Source: Psoroptes ovis
Lineage: Eukaryota > Arthropoda > Arachnida > Sarcoptiformes > Psoroptidae
Length of the DNA stretch: 64,000 nucleotides
Assembly: GCA_002943765.1 (NCBI GenBank)
Contig: PQWQ01000035.1
Location: 1 to 64,000 of the forward strand
Reading direction: 5' to 3'
The notes under the pieces are model-generated. The model worked only from the letters and a program-made list of their open reading frames with translations, did not search any database and was not told the DNA's origin. The stretch's first letter is position 1, and each line of letters starts with the position of its first letter. Position numbers and translations under genes: made by a program. Shown here in pieces: positions 1-12,820 of this stretch.

Positions 1-689
1 TCCTAATTCAATTAGATGATGGACAAAATCAAAAGCAAGATTTAGAATTGGAATTGATGATTTGATTGATTTCGATTAATTATAAGATATTGAATGATAA
101 TAAAATGTTTTTGATTAAAAATGAATGTATTTTATAATAAATAATAATGATAACGAATCAATTAATCGAGTGTTTCACACAGATTTCTTGTTGAATCAGT
201 CGGCAATTATTTCAATCTATTTACATTAATTGTTGCAAAATTTTTGTAACAGCGATAGCAATGTAGAAATTTTTCGATAAACTTAATCATATTTATAAAA
301 CTTGTGATCTTTCAGACTTCAGGTCAAAACACAATGAGCAGGCATGAAGTGTTGAGTTAGATTTACATATTGATTTTTGCAATTAATAATTGAGATCAAA
401 AAATAGTTGAACTTTTGATGCATATTAACACATGCAAAGTGGTAGAGATGATTTTTCCATTGTCCAACGTTGAATGATCATTCAATTGATATTTGGCCTT
501 CAATTATTCCATCGAATACTGCTAAATTGTCTTGAGGCATGCATATTGTTTATGATTACATGAACAGTGATTTGTTGCGGTTCTCTTATTTGCTGTTACG
601 AAAAGAGATAAGAAAGAATTAAAACAGGTATTTGATATCGTTTATACACTTCCCTTTTTCAAAATGGAATAATGATGATCATTCGCATT

Positions 690-1060
690 GTTTTTCTGTT
701 GTGGAATTAAACAATAATGTTATTAAAAAGTGATCAATTATATTGATTCTTTTATGATGTCGTGGTTTAAAATAAAATATTGACCTTTGTTGATGATATT
801 GATACCTAGATCATCACTGATTTGCCCAATGTCAGAAATTTCTTTTCAAAATCAGTGACGATTTCGTTCATTGTTTCATCATTTTGGGCGATAACCATGA
901 TGTCCTCGGCAAATATGATAAAAAACCAGGAGCGTTCATACAAATCTCTTCAAACAATCCATTATTTTGCTGATTTTCATCACCATGAAATTTGTTTCGT
1001 ATAAAATTTGTCATCATTATCCTTTGCATTAGCCACTGTTTTGACCTGTTTTGGAATTTA
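690..1060 (-). pseudogene. Degenerate Ty1/copia-like reverse transcriptase trace
   Basis: Read on the minus strand, about 1010 to 700 gives a broken reading frame. It contains FAEDIMVIAQ followed by about 20 residues and then, after a frame change, DDLGINIINKGQYF. This spacing resembles the copia-type reverse transcriptase core, a YVDD-like loop followed some 30 residues later by a DLG-(Y/I)-FLGI block, but the YVDD box has decayed to FAED and stops and frameshifts interrupt it. I see no LTR, integrase or gag around it. This is a pattern match by eye only; it may be chance similarity. Confidence 0.3.
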
Positions 1061-1275
1061 AAAAGATTATAATGCGCTCAAAGAATCATAAAAACCTTGA
1101 CCTCTGTTAGAATCAACAGAATGATTATCACCAAACCCAGTATCTATTCCATTGTTTGATCTTCCGTTACCATCCAGTGTTCGGGAACTCCAAGATGTTA
1201 TGATAATCCTAAATAAATCATTAATAATCAATACTTTTCATACCTTGATTTCTTGACCATTAAATACGATCATTT

Positions 1276-1605
1276 TTAGATAGTTTCAGATACTTCGATG
1301 ATGAAAAAGGATAAAGGAAGGAAAAAGGAAAAAGTCAAAGAAAGGATGAAAAAGGATGGAAAAGTAAAAGATTGGATCAGTATGTGATGATGATGAAAAT
1401 GGATCAAACAGTTAGGAATTGAGCAAATAAACAATGAAAAAAAAAACAGTTGAATTATATTCAGTAATTTGAAAAAAATAGCTTCAGATACTTCGAGTTG
1501 ATTTGTATCCAGGGTTATCTTCAGATACTTCGAGTTGGTTTGTATCCAGGGTTATCTTCAGATACTTCGAGTTGGTTTGTATCCAGGGTCAGTTAGCTTC
1601 AGATC
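1276..1605. repeat. 37-bp direct repeats with core CTTCAGATACTTCGAGTTG
   Basis: Three tandem copies of a unit of about 37 bp (CTTCAGATACTTCGAGTTG followed by a TTTGTATCCAGGG stretch) lie at about 1482, 1519 and 1556. A partial copy follows at about 1596 and an isolated diverged one at about 1277. They sit right at the 3' end of the transposase-like gene. Short subterminal repeats are typical of CACTA elements, so these could be part of the element's end, but I found no matching set on the other side. Confidence 0.6.
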
Positions 1606-4600
1606 TATTTTGAGTTGTCTTGCATTTTCGGCTTACGTTATTCAAATGGTAAGCGCCATCCATTTTGAATATAAAACTGTTTATATAAAATAATTGATTC
1701 AGTTCCACTGAATAATTAGGAGATTTGATGGAAATTTTGGGGATGTTACATCTCTCATCGTTTTCAGTGGTTCGCCATAATATTCCGCTTGCAATAATCT
1801 TATTTTCTTTTCTGAAGAACTTTTTAGCCTCCAGAAATTCATCATCTGTATTCGAAAGGGCCCTAGCAATTTGGTGATTCAATGGAAACGGTCGATCACT
1901 AGCCAACAATGGTCCATCTAAACCTTCTTCGATATCTTTTCTGTCCGCAAAGAAAGGCATCGATGCCTGATGCCGCTTCAGGATCGATTGCGGAACATTC
2001 ATATAATTTTTCGATGCCTCAATAAGATCTTTCAGAAAAGCATGCTTTCGCTCATACTTTTCTGTGCTGTATCGCATTAAAGATCCATAAAATGCAGTCA
2101 TTTCACCGTAATGTGTTATGAAATGCATCTTTGGGAACATGATATCTTCATCGATACAGTTTTGGGCCAGAGATTTAGCAACTGACCCGATTTCTTGCGC
2201 ATCGCCTGGATTACTAGTGTAAGTCAGGTATATGAATTTTCGAAGATTAAAGTATAGTTCAAATTCCCTATCATGTCGAAGCAAAATTTCGGGGAAAATT
2301 TCGATGAGGCGACAAGCGAATTCAAGTTTCTGAAATCCTTTCCCCTTGATCAACATAGTGGAGCCGGAACTGATGGTAATTAGCCCGTTGACTAATTTAA
2401 GGCCATCAATTCTTTCTTTCATACTGCCAGAATCGATAAATTTTGATATTTTCTTCAAAACTGCTGGCAAAATCCTAGTCACGATACCTGTAAAAAAAGA
2501 ATGACATTTAATGTTAGAAAAAGTTTAGAGAAGAATTTTACCTTCGGGAACATCGTGGAACCAGTCAGGAGGGGAAAGTTGATAAACGTTTATACTCAGA
2601 GATGCGAAAGCTGAGTTTCTTTTAATTCCGTAGTAACTTTGGAATTTGCTGCTCTTAGTCACAGACTGCAAATCTGAGGCATATTTTTCGTACCCTCTGT
2701 TTATTGTTAGGGGTCGAACTTCGATTTCTTTAATATTTTTATAACTTTGCCCGCAGTATCTGCATCTGAATGACCGACCAAATGAACAGCTGAATCCTAA
2801 CAGTTCAGCGATGGCTAAGTTATCTCCTATGTCATCAAAAATACGAGATTAATTATAGGATTCGAAATGATACATTCAAAATATAACATACCCAGAATAT
2901 GCGAGAGGCATACCGGTATCTTGGTACCCTTATATTCGACTCCATTTTGAATCAAACTTTTCAAGTCATCTATGAGAGGAGACATCATGTCTTCGTATGT
3001 GACTTGAGCCGATTTCCTATCTTGGGACCGCCATATCATCAAAACATAAATGGAACTGAGTTTGGTGGTGGGTATGACATGATTGTCAACATCAAGATAC
3101 AATGCGTAAATTTTTTGCCTTGCACTCGATGCTCCCAAGGGATTTGCCACACCAAACTCATCGCCGTACACCATAAGCCTCAACTTGTTGTTGAAATCAT
3201 TTTTATGGATATACGGGGGCAGTTGGTCCCGTTTTTCTTCCAGAATTATTTTCACCAATTGATCTGAGAGAATATATTCCTTGATTAGCGATTTCACCGG
3301 AACGTAATAATAACGAAGCCCAGAATTCGAAAATTGATATTCTTTAAATTGGATGTAACCGTTCATTCTTCTGATATATTGCCGTTGATAATATCTTGAA
3401 GCGATAAAATTTTCAATATATTTTTTCAAGAGAGGATTTCTTCTTATCAATATTCGGCTCCAGGTTTTCAATAAATTTGCTGTTGAAGAATGCTTTGCCT
3501 TATCTACATTTAAGTTATATATTACAGATTCCGCTAATTCGGCAAAATCAGTGTAATCGTCCTCTGATAAATTTTTTTTGACTTTTTCAAAGAATGGAAA
3601 TGGCGCTGTATAATCGTCATCATCATCGTCTTCGTCTTCTTCATCTTCTACGTAGTCACAAGTAATTGTTATTAAGTCATCCGAATCGTAATCTGTTTCT
3701 TCTTCCGAACTTGAAATAGACATAGGTTCGGGTGTCGGCGGTCGAATATCATCTGTGGGCAATGGTGCTGATGATGTTGATGGTAATGGTTCTGATGATG
3801 CTTCTTGCGATGATGTTGCTGGTAATGGTTCTGATGATGCTTCTTGCGGTGATGTTGATGGTAATGGTTCTGATGATTCTTCTTGCGGTGATGTTGCTGG
3901 TAATGGTTCTGATGATGCTTCTTGCGGTGATGTTGATGGTAATGGTTCTGATGATTCTTCTTGCGGTGATGTTGATGGTAATGGTTCTGATGATTCTTCT
4001 TGCGGTGATGTTGATGGTAATGGTTCTGATGATTCTTCTTGCGGTGATGTTGCTGGTAATGGTTCTGATGATGCTTCTTGCGGTGATGTTGATGGTAATG
4101 GTTCTGATGATTCTTCTTGCGGTGATGTTGATGGTAATGGTTCTGATGATTCTTCTTGCGGTGATGTTGCTGGTAATGGTTCTGATGATGCTTCTTGCGG
4201 TGATATGTCGATCGATGGATCAATGAAGGCTTCCATATGATTTTTATCGATGTGTCGTAACATACCACTGTCGGTCTTATAAATACGGCCACAGCATGAA
4301 ATTGATGAAACTATTTTCTGTTGCAAATCTTTGTAATTCTTGTAGATTGGACTTTGCGGATCTAATTTTCTCCTCTTTTGTAGGTTTTTCAAATTACTTT
4401 TCAGATCTTCCGATTTCGCTAAATAGTCCTTCAAGTCGTCTTGATGTTTTGGATCAGAATTGGCTAACTCGGTCATTTTTTGCTGAATATATTCAAATTT
4501 TTCCATATCGATATTGAATGATTGATAATTTTGGACGGTAACTTCTAACTTTTCAACGAATTCTTTATAAATTTTAATAAGTTCATAAGCGAGTATTCCT

Positions 4601-4756
4601 TGTTGAATATAGCAACACACAGTGAGCATTTTTGATTTGACTTTTTGGACTTCGTTATTTTCTGTTAATTCAAAAATTAATTGTCAATTATCAAAATAAT
4701 AACAGTCAAATTATTAATATCTGTGCAAAAATATACTCACTGTTGGTAGCCGACAT
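1589..4756 (-). CDS. CACTA/EnSpm-like transposase-domain protein
   Basis: Four exons on the minus strand rebuild a 989-residue protein: 4756-4741, 4661-2892, 2826-2542 and 2487-1589. All three introns are GT-AG and the frame holds across each junction. The ATG at 4756 was chosen because it splices in frame to the long exon, which itself has an internal Met at 4629. Visible blocks in order: a C2H2-like segment (CCGRIYKTDSGMLRHIDKNH), an 11-unit minisatellite, an acidic stretch, YGDEFGVANPLGASSARQK, GDNLAIAELLGFSCSFGRSF with a CRYCG knuckle, WFHDVPEG, and KMHFITHYGEM...ERKHAFLK...RHQ. This order (DEF/NPLG, GDN, HD..EG, K.H..THY, RHQ) is one I associate with CACTA/EnSpm-like or related transposase proteins of animals. 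The family name is inference; the open, spliced frame is direct. It could be a live element or a domesticated copy, since no terminal inverted repeats were found. Confidence 0.65.
3775..4203 (-). repeat. Coding minisatellite, 11 x 39 bp
   Basis: Eleven perfect-length 39-bp units lie inside exon 2 of the transposase-like gene. Each encodes 13 residues of the form SPQE(E/A)SSEPLP(S/T/A)T. Two variants alternate irregularly, EE-ST and EA-AT, in the order A,E,E,A,E,E,E,A,E,A,A. Because the unit is a multiple of three without stops, all the long antisense frames here are by-products. The peptide is Ser/Pro/Glu-rich and probably a disordered linker. Confidence 0.95.
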
Positions 4757-6983
4757 ATTTGATGGATTAGAATTATTCGAAACGGTACAGTGAAATTTAT
4801 CTGAAAAAAATGAATTAGATTCTGAGGTTCAAGCTATAGATATTAAAATGGAATTAAAATTAATCAAACAGTTAAGAATAAATGAAAAATATAAATGATA
4901 TTCGGTTAATCAAAAAAAAGTGGAAATATAAATGGAAAAGTTAATATAAATTGAATATTGAGATTGAATAATGATAATGATGGGCGAGAATTTGATAAAA
5001 ATGAAGATGAAATTTTAAAATGATCGTAACAAAATCGTGAAATTGTTGCAGAGAATAGGTTATTTTCGTATGATTTTCGTTGTTAGACTTCATTCAACAA
5101 AAATCGTTATAATTTTATTAAAAATCGTTGCAAAATATAAAATTCAAATTTTAAAAGGAGAGAGATTTAGGGACTTTATTCACAAAGGACGTACACCAAT
5201 TATTTATTTCAATTACTGATGGGCACAAAAAATAATTAGCAGTTTCAAGAAATAGAATCAAAGCCCATGTTGACCACCGTGACATATCCAATTATGAATA
5301 TTTTTATCTTATGGTTCTAAGCCTTTAATTGCTTTTGAGATTTTTCTTAAGAAACTTAGAACCTTTCCCAAAACACAAACCGTTCTGAAAAAAATTGTAT
5401 ATATTTATTTTTGAACATTCTTATCTTACGAATTTAATCCGTTAATTGATTTTGAAAATTTTTAGAAGAAAGCTAAACTTTCCTACGATACGAACAACAG
5501 AACAACATAAAGTACGCAACACAAAGACCAAGGATCGGCACAAACAACATAATTACTCTCAAACACTAACCAAAAACACATATTTGAACACCACGATCGT
5601 CGACACTTAGGTCTCATTATCAAAAAGTCAAAGACAAAGTTAGGATGTCAATTTCAATGACCAAGTGGCCACGACGTGAGAATAAACATTTTTCCTCTAT
5701 TAATTTAACTTTCCATTTTAAAATGTTTTTCAGATAAAATAAACCATAACTCATAACCCATAAAGTTCAATAAAGTTTTAAAGTCCCAAAGTTTAAAGAT
5801 TTTAATTCAATATTTGTCGTTTAGCCCTTTCGTTATGCAACAGAAATTGTTAAAAAGAAAATATGAATTTTGAAGAAAAATAGTCAACTGACGACGAAAA
5901 GGATTACTGAGCTGGCGACGCGAGGGATTAAATGTGAGAAAAAAATATTTGAGGCCCTTAAGCCCTTAGGTATATTAATGTTTGCGAGTTTCTTTAAGTT
6001 TCTGTCGTGTGAAAATTTTGAAAAATAATTTGGAAACATTTTACGGCTCTGATGTCAAAGACCTTTCTGAAATGTTTGCAAGGTCGAGTCCTTGGATCTT
6101 CCGATTGCACAGTGATCACATTCGTTTTTAATTATAATATTCTTCATGTATTTTCGTATTCAAATTTCAGTTTATTCAATTATAAAAATTTTATTTAATA
6201 ATTTTCATCAATTAAAAAAATACAAATTTGTTTCATGCAATCACATTAATAACAATTGGAGATGATTATTTCATTAATCGATCTGGTTCCGAACTCATGG
6301 AAATATGGGTCCAATTTTGTGTTGAATGAATAAGGCCTCTAAATGATTTCGGGCATTGAGATTTCATCTAATTTAAAATTATAGAAAAATTATTAGCTTA
6401 GATTTCTTTATTACTCATGACTTATTCATTGAAAATTAGGCTCAAAATTTTACTCAAAATCCGACCAAGTTTCCCAAATTTATCATCATTTGTTGGTTAG
6501 CATTGAGAAATGCGTAATTTGACAATTATTTCTCAATTTATTGGCTCAACAATCCTACTAAATGACAAATTTGATATTTGTTGCCCTGAAAATCAAGCGA
6601 ATTCAATAAACTTCATTATTATCAATTTTTCAAAAATTTTTACAAGTCCAAATCATCAGCTGTGAACGATTGTGAAATTTTTATACATTGAAATAACCAA
6701 ACATGTATATATGTTTTTTAGCGGAGGAGGAGCAGAAATTTGCCTATGCTTCTACCACATGAAAATCTGATGGATTTTCCTGAGAGTAGTCATAATGATG
6801 ATACATACACTCACACATACACTGAATATAACATTGATATATTCATTATATATGATTAAATTCTTAATATAATTATTTCAAAAAAATCATAATCATAATA
6901 ATAATTATGATAATTTGATTAAATTTTTGTATACTATATTTGTACAAATAATTGTTGATAATTTGATTTGAAAAAATTCTATC

Positions 6984-7059
6984 GGGTTGTCCAATAAGTT
7001 CTTGCCGTTTTTTAGATTTATTTTCATTTGAAAAACGGCAAGAACTTATTGGACAACCA
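6984..7059. mobile_element. Family-1 MITE (mariner/MADE1-like), hairpin type
   Basis: A nearly perfect hairpin: GGGTTGTCCAATAAGTTCTTGCC and its reverse complement surround a short AT-rich loop. It belongs to the roughly 80-bp TTAGGTTGTCC family, with an AATAAGTT variant shared by the copy at 19731. Confidence 0.85.
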
Positions 7060-7654
7060 ACAAACTAATAAATATAAATGCTTAGCATTACATGCATTTA
7101 AAATATGAAATTTTTGGTCGAAAAGTTTTGGTGAATTTCTACTTTAGATTTCCAATGGCTAAACCATGGATTACTTTTCGACCAAGTTAATACATTTGAA
7201 CATTTATTAAATATTTGGATTGCATTTGTGCAACATTTCAACAAAAATTATCATTATTTTAATTCTGGTGAACTAATCATTTGAATTTGAGTGTGAATAC
7301 CTTCGCATTCTTCAGTGAATAATCAGCCAATAATCAACGAAATTTCAAATAATTCAATAATTTTCACTGGAAACCAAGAAATAAATCATCAATTATCATT
7401 CGATAATATCGATAATTGACTTCTGAATATTCCGAAACAATTTTTTCATTTTTTCGAATGTCTGAATTCAATTCGATTCGTTTCTACACAATTATTTTTG
7501 AATTGAATCGTCATCGTCAGTCATTTATTGTCAAAATATATTTGTTAATAATCATAATAAATAGATAATAAATGACATGGAAAACATCCTATTTCTTCCA
7601 AATTCAAAAATGGACAAATGGTTTATGAATAAAAATAATGATAATTTTATAATA

Positions 7655-7737
7655 TTAAGTTGTCCGAAAAGTTCTTGCTGATTTTTCAATTATTTTCTAC
7701 TGATATAACCCTGGCGATAACTTTCCGGACAACCTAA
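7655..7737. mobile_element. Family-1 MITE, hairpin type
   Basis: Begins TTAAGTTGTCCGAAAAGTTC and ends CTTTCCGGACAACCTAA. The inner arms have diverged, so the central stem is imperfect. Confidence 0.85.
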
Positions 7738-8614
7738 TGTATTATAATCATTATTTTTCCTGTTCGATACACATGAGATATGACACATTTAAAATTATAA
7801 TGAAATATCTGTAAATGTACACATTGTTTAGGACCTAAACTTTAGGTGTTGTTGCATTTATTATGACAATTTGTGGAAAAATGAATATATTTTGAAATGA
7901 GAATTGAATTGAATTGAATTTTGCTGTGTCAAAATGTGCATAGATAATGAAATACAGAGATGAATAAAAATGATCATATTTGTTTAGAGAGAGCCAAAAC
8001 TAGACAGAAGGCTATAGAAGAGAAATGTACACATTGAATATGTATGTGCATATTTTCATTAATATATTGTTTAATGGTTAAGTATTCAGTGGTTCAGTAT
8101 GAATGGTTATTTTCAATGAATTTTAAATTAAATTTGAAATTTAAAATTTTGAAATTCTCCCGATTGAAAGCCGTCGAAAATTTTTGATTTTTGATTGAAA
8201 AAATGCCGGCATTTTCCCAAATGTAATGGCAAAATAAACGTAGTAGTACGTCAAAAAATTTGAAAACATTGTTGTTTAAAACGTAAAAGTACGTCTTTGT
8301 TAATCTCATCCCAACATTTCTTCTATTTGATGGCAATATTTATTATTAATCAGCAATTTTTTTCAAAGAGAAATATTACAATATTTCAAAAGTTGTGAGT
8401 GATTATCATCATCATTATTACAGCGACATGGTTTGTGAATTTCGGCAATCGTTGATGGTGGTGGCCAAATTCGATTAACCATGACTGTGGAAACCTTTTA
8501 ATAATAATCAATCGAAACTTGTTTACATCTAATGTAATCATATTTTTCCATGTGAAATTGAATTTAATGATGAATTAAGTGAACTTATAGCCTTCATTTC
8601 GATTGTTGATTCAA

Positions 8615-11373
8615 ATGGCACCGACAAAAAAATTATCAAGAAATGATGAAAATCATTTAAATCTTGTAAATTTCATTTCACCAAAAACATTGATACATTA
8701 TTTCAGTCATGGACAATCATCAGGTATTTATCAAGTGAATCCTGTGATAAAACATAAACCGAAACTTGCCCCGCATAAATCGACAGAAAAATCAATTTCA
8801 GATAATTGTTCAGTGACAATTGATGATAATATCGATACTTTAAATGCTTCAAATAATTCATCTCAATCATCAACATTGAAATCATCGACAAATACCAATG
8901 ATTCAATAGTATCGAATGATATTGACGATAATGATGATGATTCATGTGATAGTAATATTAATTTGAATTATAATCATGTTAAACGTATCGATATTGTTAC
9001 ACAAGAAATTTGTTGCCTCTTGGCCGAAGGTTCACCAACATGTTTCATATCGAATTTTTCATCAATGATTGAATTCTATGAAAAAATTGCCAAATGTTTT
9101 GATATTTCAGCAAAAGATATTATGTATTGTACATTGAACACACCGAAAATCGATATGGACAATGTTCTTTGTGGTCAAATTTGCCCAAACGATATTGTAT
9201 TTGTTCATCGTAAAGGTCGACATAAAGATGTGGAAATTAGAAAATATGAACCATTTTTGGGCATTACAATAGCCGATAATGGTTATGGTAGTTGTTATAT
9301 TCGCAAAATACGACCAAATTCTACGGCATCGAAAATTCCGTTTCTTCAGGTAAAGGGTTTTGTTTTTTTTCAAATTTAATTGAATGATTCGCACTTGTTA
9401 TTTGTATCGGGCCATCCAAACATATGTCAATGTGGATGTTCCCTGGAAATTAAAAGATTTCAATCAATTTTCATTATAAAAATTTTCAAATTCATTTATC
9501 AGTTATTTCTTCAGTGTGTATAAGGTGTGTACCTTTAAAATTGAATTTCAAGGAATTTTTATCCTGTTAAATTTCTATGAAAAAATTAACATTTGAATTT
9601 TTTTTAAGGGTTACGCCTTTAGTATCTCATATATTTTTAATCGTTTAGTAGTTTTTTTCTCATTTTTAAATAGAAATCACTCAATGAGAAAATTTTTTCT
9701 AAAAAAACTTTTTATTAAAGTTTAAAGTTTTAATTCGTAGTTTTAAAATTGGATTTCGTAATTTTTTTATTTAAAATTACATTGATAATTACGAAAATCA
9801 AGTGTAAAACTCTGAATTAAAACTTTAAATCCTGCATTTATTTATTCATTTATTAAAATGTATGAATGTTGTTTTTTAAATGTGTTTAAACATTTCAAAA
9901 AAAAAAAAACAACATTCATATATCACTGAGTTATGATCGATTGAAACAAAACAACACAAAAGAAACAATGAATAGTTAGCTTTAAAAAATAACATATGAA
10001 TGCTTAGAATTTAAAATGAATGAATTTTAAAAAAATCGTGTCAAAAATATATTAAGTTGTCCGTAAATTTCTGACCGATTTTCATGAACAACTATATTCG
10101 ATTAAGCCGAATGAACTTTTCGGACAACCTAATTTATTATGACCATGCTTTTCATTCAACCAAAAAATGATGCATCAAAGATACCATCAGTCACAATGTA
10201 TTTACAAATGCCTGAAGATTTTTTGATAATAATCAGTGATATTATTCGCTATGATAATATGACCATATGTCATAGTTAGATGTGTTTGAAGTGAAAAATA
10301 AATTTTTGTACAAAATAAAAGAAAATAAATTCAAAAAATTCAAAACAATTCCATGCATTTATTTTGATACGCACGCATAAACATCATCGTTCATTTATTC
10401 ATATAGTTTAAGGGTGGACACAAGGTTTTGAATTGGACATATTTGAATAATAATAATGGCATTAAATCATAATCATTTCCATTATTTTTTGTCAGCCATT
10501 TTGGCCATTCAAAAACTGTTTGTAACAGTTTTTTTAGGACAAAATTGGTCAATTTTGTGCTTTCAATTCATGAATTCGCATTCAAATTTAATTGGAAATT
10601 TATGTAAATTAAATCCGAATTTCTGATGATAATTATATTCCAAAAACAATTAGATTGGAAATCAAATCGAATCGATTATGGGTGAAAGTATGTTGGACAA
10701 GCGCCATTTTGAAGTGGCCGCATATCTTAAATCGATACCATTGAATGAAATATTTACGATTGGATTAATTGAACCTATAGCCACATCGGATAATGATGTT
10801 CGTAAGTTTAAAAAGTTTAAAAAAATGTGAATTGAATGATTCAGAAATTAATCAAATCATTTCCTCACTAATTTCATTTCATTTGCATGCACAGAATTAC
10901 GTTCAAATAATGATCATAACAAATCACCAGTAATCAATCGATTAAAGTTTAGTCATAATAAATCATCGAATCAATGTTATGATGAAATTGATCTGAATCA
11001 TCAAAATGATTATGATGATTATGATCGTATATTGTTCTATACGGCATTATTTTATATCAATAAACAGCTGGAAAAATTCATAGGGATCAATGATGATGAA
11101 TTAGCTGAAGAATTATGGTTCAAAGCAATTAAATTCATTTATAATCCATCAAACAATGATAAAAAACAATCTAAAATGGATAAATTCAACACTGATGTCG
11201 ATAATAATGCTGTATATAAATCAAATTTAACAATTAAAACACCTAGTGAATACATTGAAACGATACGAAAATCAGATTTGAATGAATTTAAATTCACGGA
11301 AAATTTTCTATTCGATATATGGACAATAATACAAGATATTTTAGATGGACATTTAAAATTGCCAAACATTTAA
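8615..11373 (+). CDS. GIPC: GIPC (PDZ-domain trafficking adaptor)
   Basis: Three exons (8615-9349, 10654-10801, 10895-11373) give 453 residues with GT-AG introns and exact frame continuity. GIPC proteins link the tails of membrane receptors to myosin VI during endocytic trafficking. The N-terminal 125 residues are Ser/Asn/Asp-rich and unlike vertebrate GIPC. The GH1 region follows (AEGSPTCFIS, CTLNTPKIDMDN, GQICPNDIVFVHRKG), then the PDZ domain (residues about 206-300, LGITIADNGYG, continuing across the exon 1/2 junction as IGNQIESIMGESM...HFEVAAYL), and a GH2 C-terminus (LEKFIGINDDELAEEL ... FLFDIWTII), where myosin VI binds in the family. The start is the ATG at 8615; the upstream in-frame TTG codons are not needed. 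The extra length over vertebrate GIPC (about 330-350) lies in the N-terminal and inter-domain low-complexity segments. Intron 1 carries two MITEs. Confidence 0.92.
9719..9836. mobile_element. Family-2 MITE (TA-flanked, CAAGG ends), diverged
   Basis: Opposed copies of TTTAAAGTTTTAATTCG and GAATTAAAACTTTAAA face each other in GIPC intron 1. The TACAAGG ends have decayed, so the borders are approximate. Confidence 0.7.
9859..9920. repeat. Inverted repeat, about 27-bp arms
   Basis: TATGAATGTTGTTTTTTAAA and its near-exact reverse complement meet almost without a loop, inside GIPC intron 1, 23 bases after the family-2 MITE. The arms differ only in the length of the T/A run and one base. It may be a separate MITE. 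Confidence 0.7.
10053..10132. mobile_element. Family-1 MITE, asymmetric type
   Basis: TTAAGTTGTCCGTAAATTTC to CTTTTCGGACAACCTAA, with the asymmetric centre (CAACT..ATTCGATTAAGCCGAATGAAC) shared with seven other copies here. Confidence 0.88.
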
Positions 11374-12820
11374 AAGCATTTAGCAGAATACGAAACTAAA
11401 AGATGTGGAATTTCTTTGAGAAAATTTCTAAGAAAATTCCATACGAAACATCGAAAGTTAAATAATAATGCACATAATAACTTTATCATTATGTGAATTA
11501 TTTTTGATGAGAATGAACCCTGAATATTATTCAACGATGAAGATTTTGTGAAAAATTCTCAAGAAATTTCGAAACTTATATTCCATAAATATATAAAAAT
11601 AAACTAAATGTATGTATTATAAATCATCTACCATTCAACGACGATAATAACGATGATAATATTAATGATTTTCACCATTTTTTGTTGTAAGTAAATGTAT
11701 TTCAGCCCATGACTATTCAACTATTTAAGACTATTTGAGGACTATTTTTTTAAAACTAATGGATAACAACAATTATTAGACCGACAATTGATAAATTTGA
11801 ACAGTTCAACAATGACCAAGGTCCCAAATATGAGACTTTTTCCAACTATACTTAATGATCTATTATCGATTATCATTTATGAACAAAATAATAATAATAA
11901 AATATATTTTGAAATCAACAACAAACGACAAATAATAAATAAACATTGACCATAGTCAACCATTGAAAATTCATAATTCATCATATAAATGAAAATAAAT
12001 AAATAAAATACATTTATTTTCATTTATTTATATAAATTGACTGTCTATCGGATGTATAACATGGAATGGTAGAACAATAATAACATACGGAATCATATCA
12101 TTTAATGATGATGATGATGATGATGCTTCATTCACATTCAGTTCATTCAGCTAATGTTGGTCCATTTCTGGCTATTAAATATTACCGAATATTTATGTTT
12201 TCACCGTTTCGGTCAGTCCATCGATGGACACCAAATAAATGATCATGGATCATTCATTTATTTTGGCAATAATACATTTTACATTTTGTCGTGTTTCACA
12301 CCGATCACCATTGATTTATTATGGAATCAACTGAGGATAATTATTTATTAATGGTGGATATTTGAATGTTGTCAATTTATTGATTTGAAAATTTTTAAAT
12401 TGTTTTTCCTTATTTTTCATATATTTTCAAGGAAAATTTCATTGAAATATGGCATCTTTGAGCTTTTCGAGGCAAAAATAATTATTTTTCTAGGCTTAGG
12501 CCGATCAAGTCAACAGCCTTATAAATTTTAATAAATTGAAAAAAAAATGTTGGCGCATCTACGGCCGGTTTAATTAGTAGGTTGAATAAGCGGGAAAAAC
12601 CTTTATTAAAATATAATTTAAATTTTTAATTAATTATGTCAATTATTTAATGTCAAAATAAAACAAATATTAAAATATTAAAATAAAGAAATTCAATTGA
12701 AAACATTTTAAAAATTACAACATTTTTATAGATATATAACAAACAAACAATATATTAATTTGAAAATATAATTAATTCAAAACAATAATGAAAATAATAA
12801 TAAGAATTTGACTAAATTTA
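11374..12820. other. Intergenic: GIPC 3' flank and receptor 3' flank
   Basis: No gene recognised. The two flanking genes converge here, so it should hold both 3' UTRs. It contains a short (GAT)n run near 12104. The open frame at 12154-12351 matches nothing I know. Confidence 0.5.
11598..11603 (+). promoter_or_regulatory. Candidate poly(A) signal of GIPC
   Basis: AATAAA 225 bases after the GIPC stop. It is a plausible signal, but the hexamer is common in DNA this AT-rich. Confidence 0.35.

Larger units (their letters stand above)
4757..8614. other. Gene-free stretch with two MITEs
   Basis: No coding exon with a recognisable domain was found on either strand. The stretch is AT-rich, with two family-1 MITEs (6984 and 7655). 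Short open frames such as the one near 8094-8336 (minus) are lysine/asparagine/phenylalanine-rich and look like chance. The last few hundred bases are probably the GIPC promoter and 5' UTR. Confidence 0.5.

Noticed and set aside
3672..4292. Long open frames in the other frames and strands of the minisatellite
   Set aside because: They are by-products of a 39-bp repeat that is open in several frames; only the minus frame with Ser-Pro-Gln-Glu units splices in frame to recognisable domains.
9350..9379. Unspliced end of the first GIPC exon
   Set aside because: A good GTAAAG donor sits at 9350, and the next PDZ strand is found in frame at 10654.
12154..12351. 65-codon plus-strand frame
   Set aside because: Short, hydrophobic, without homology or splice context, in a 3' flank.
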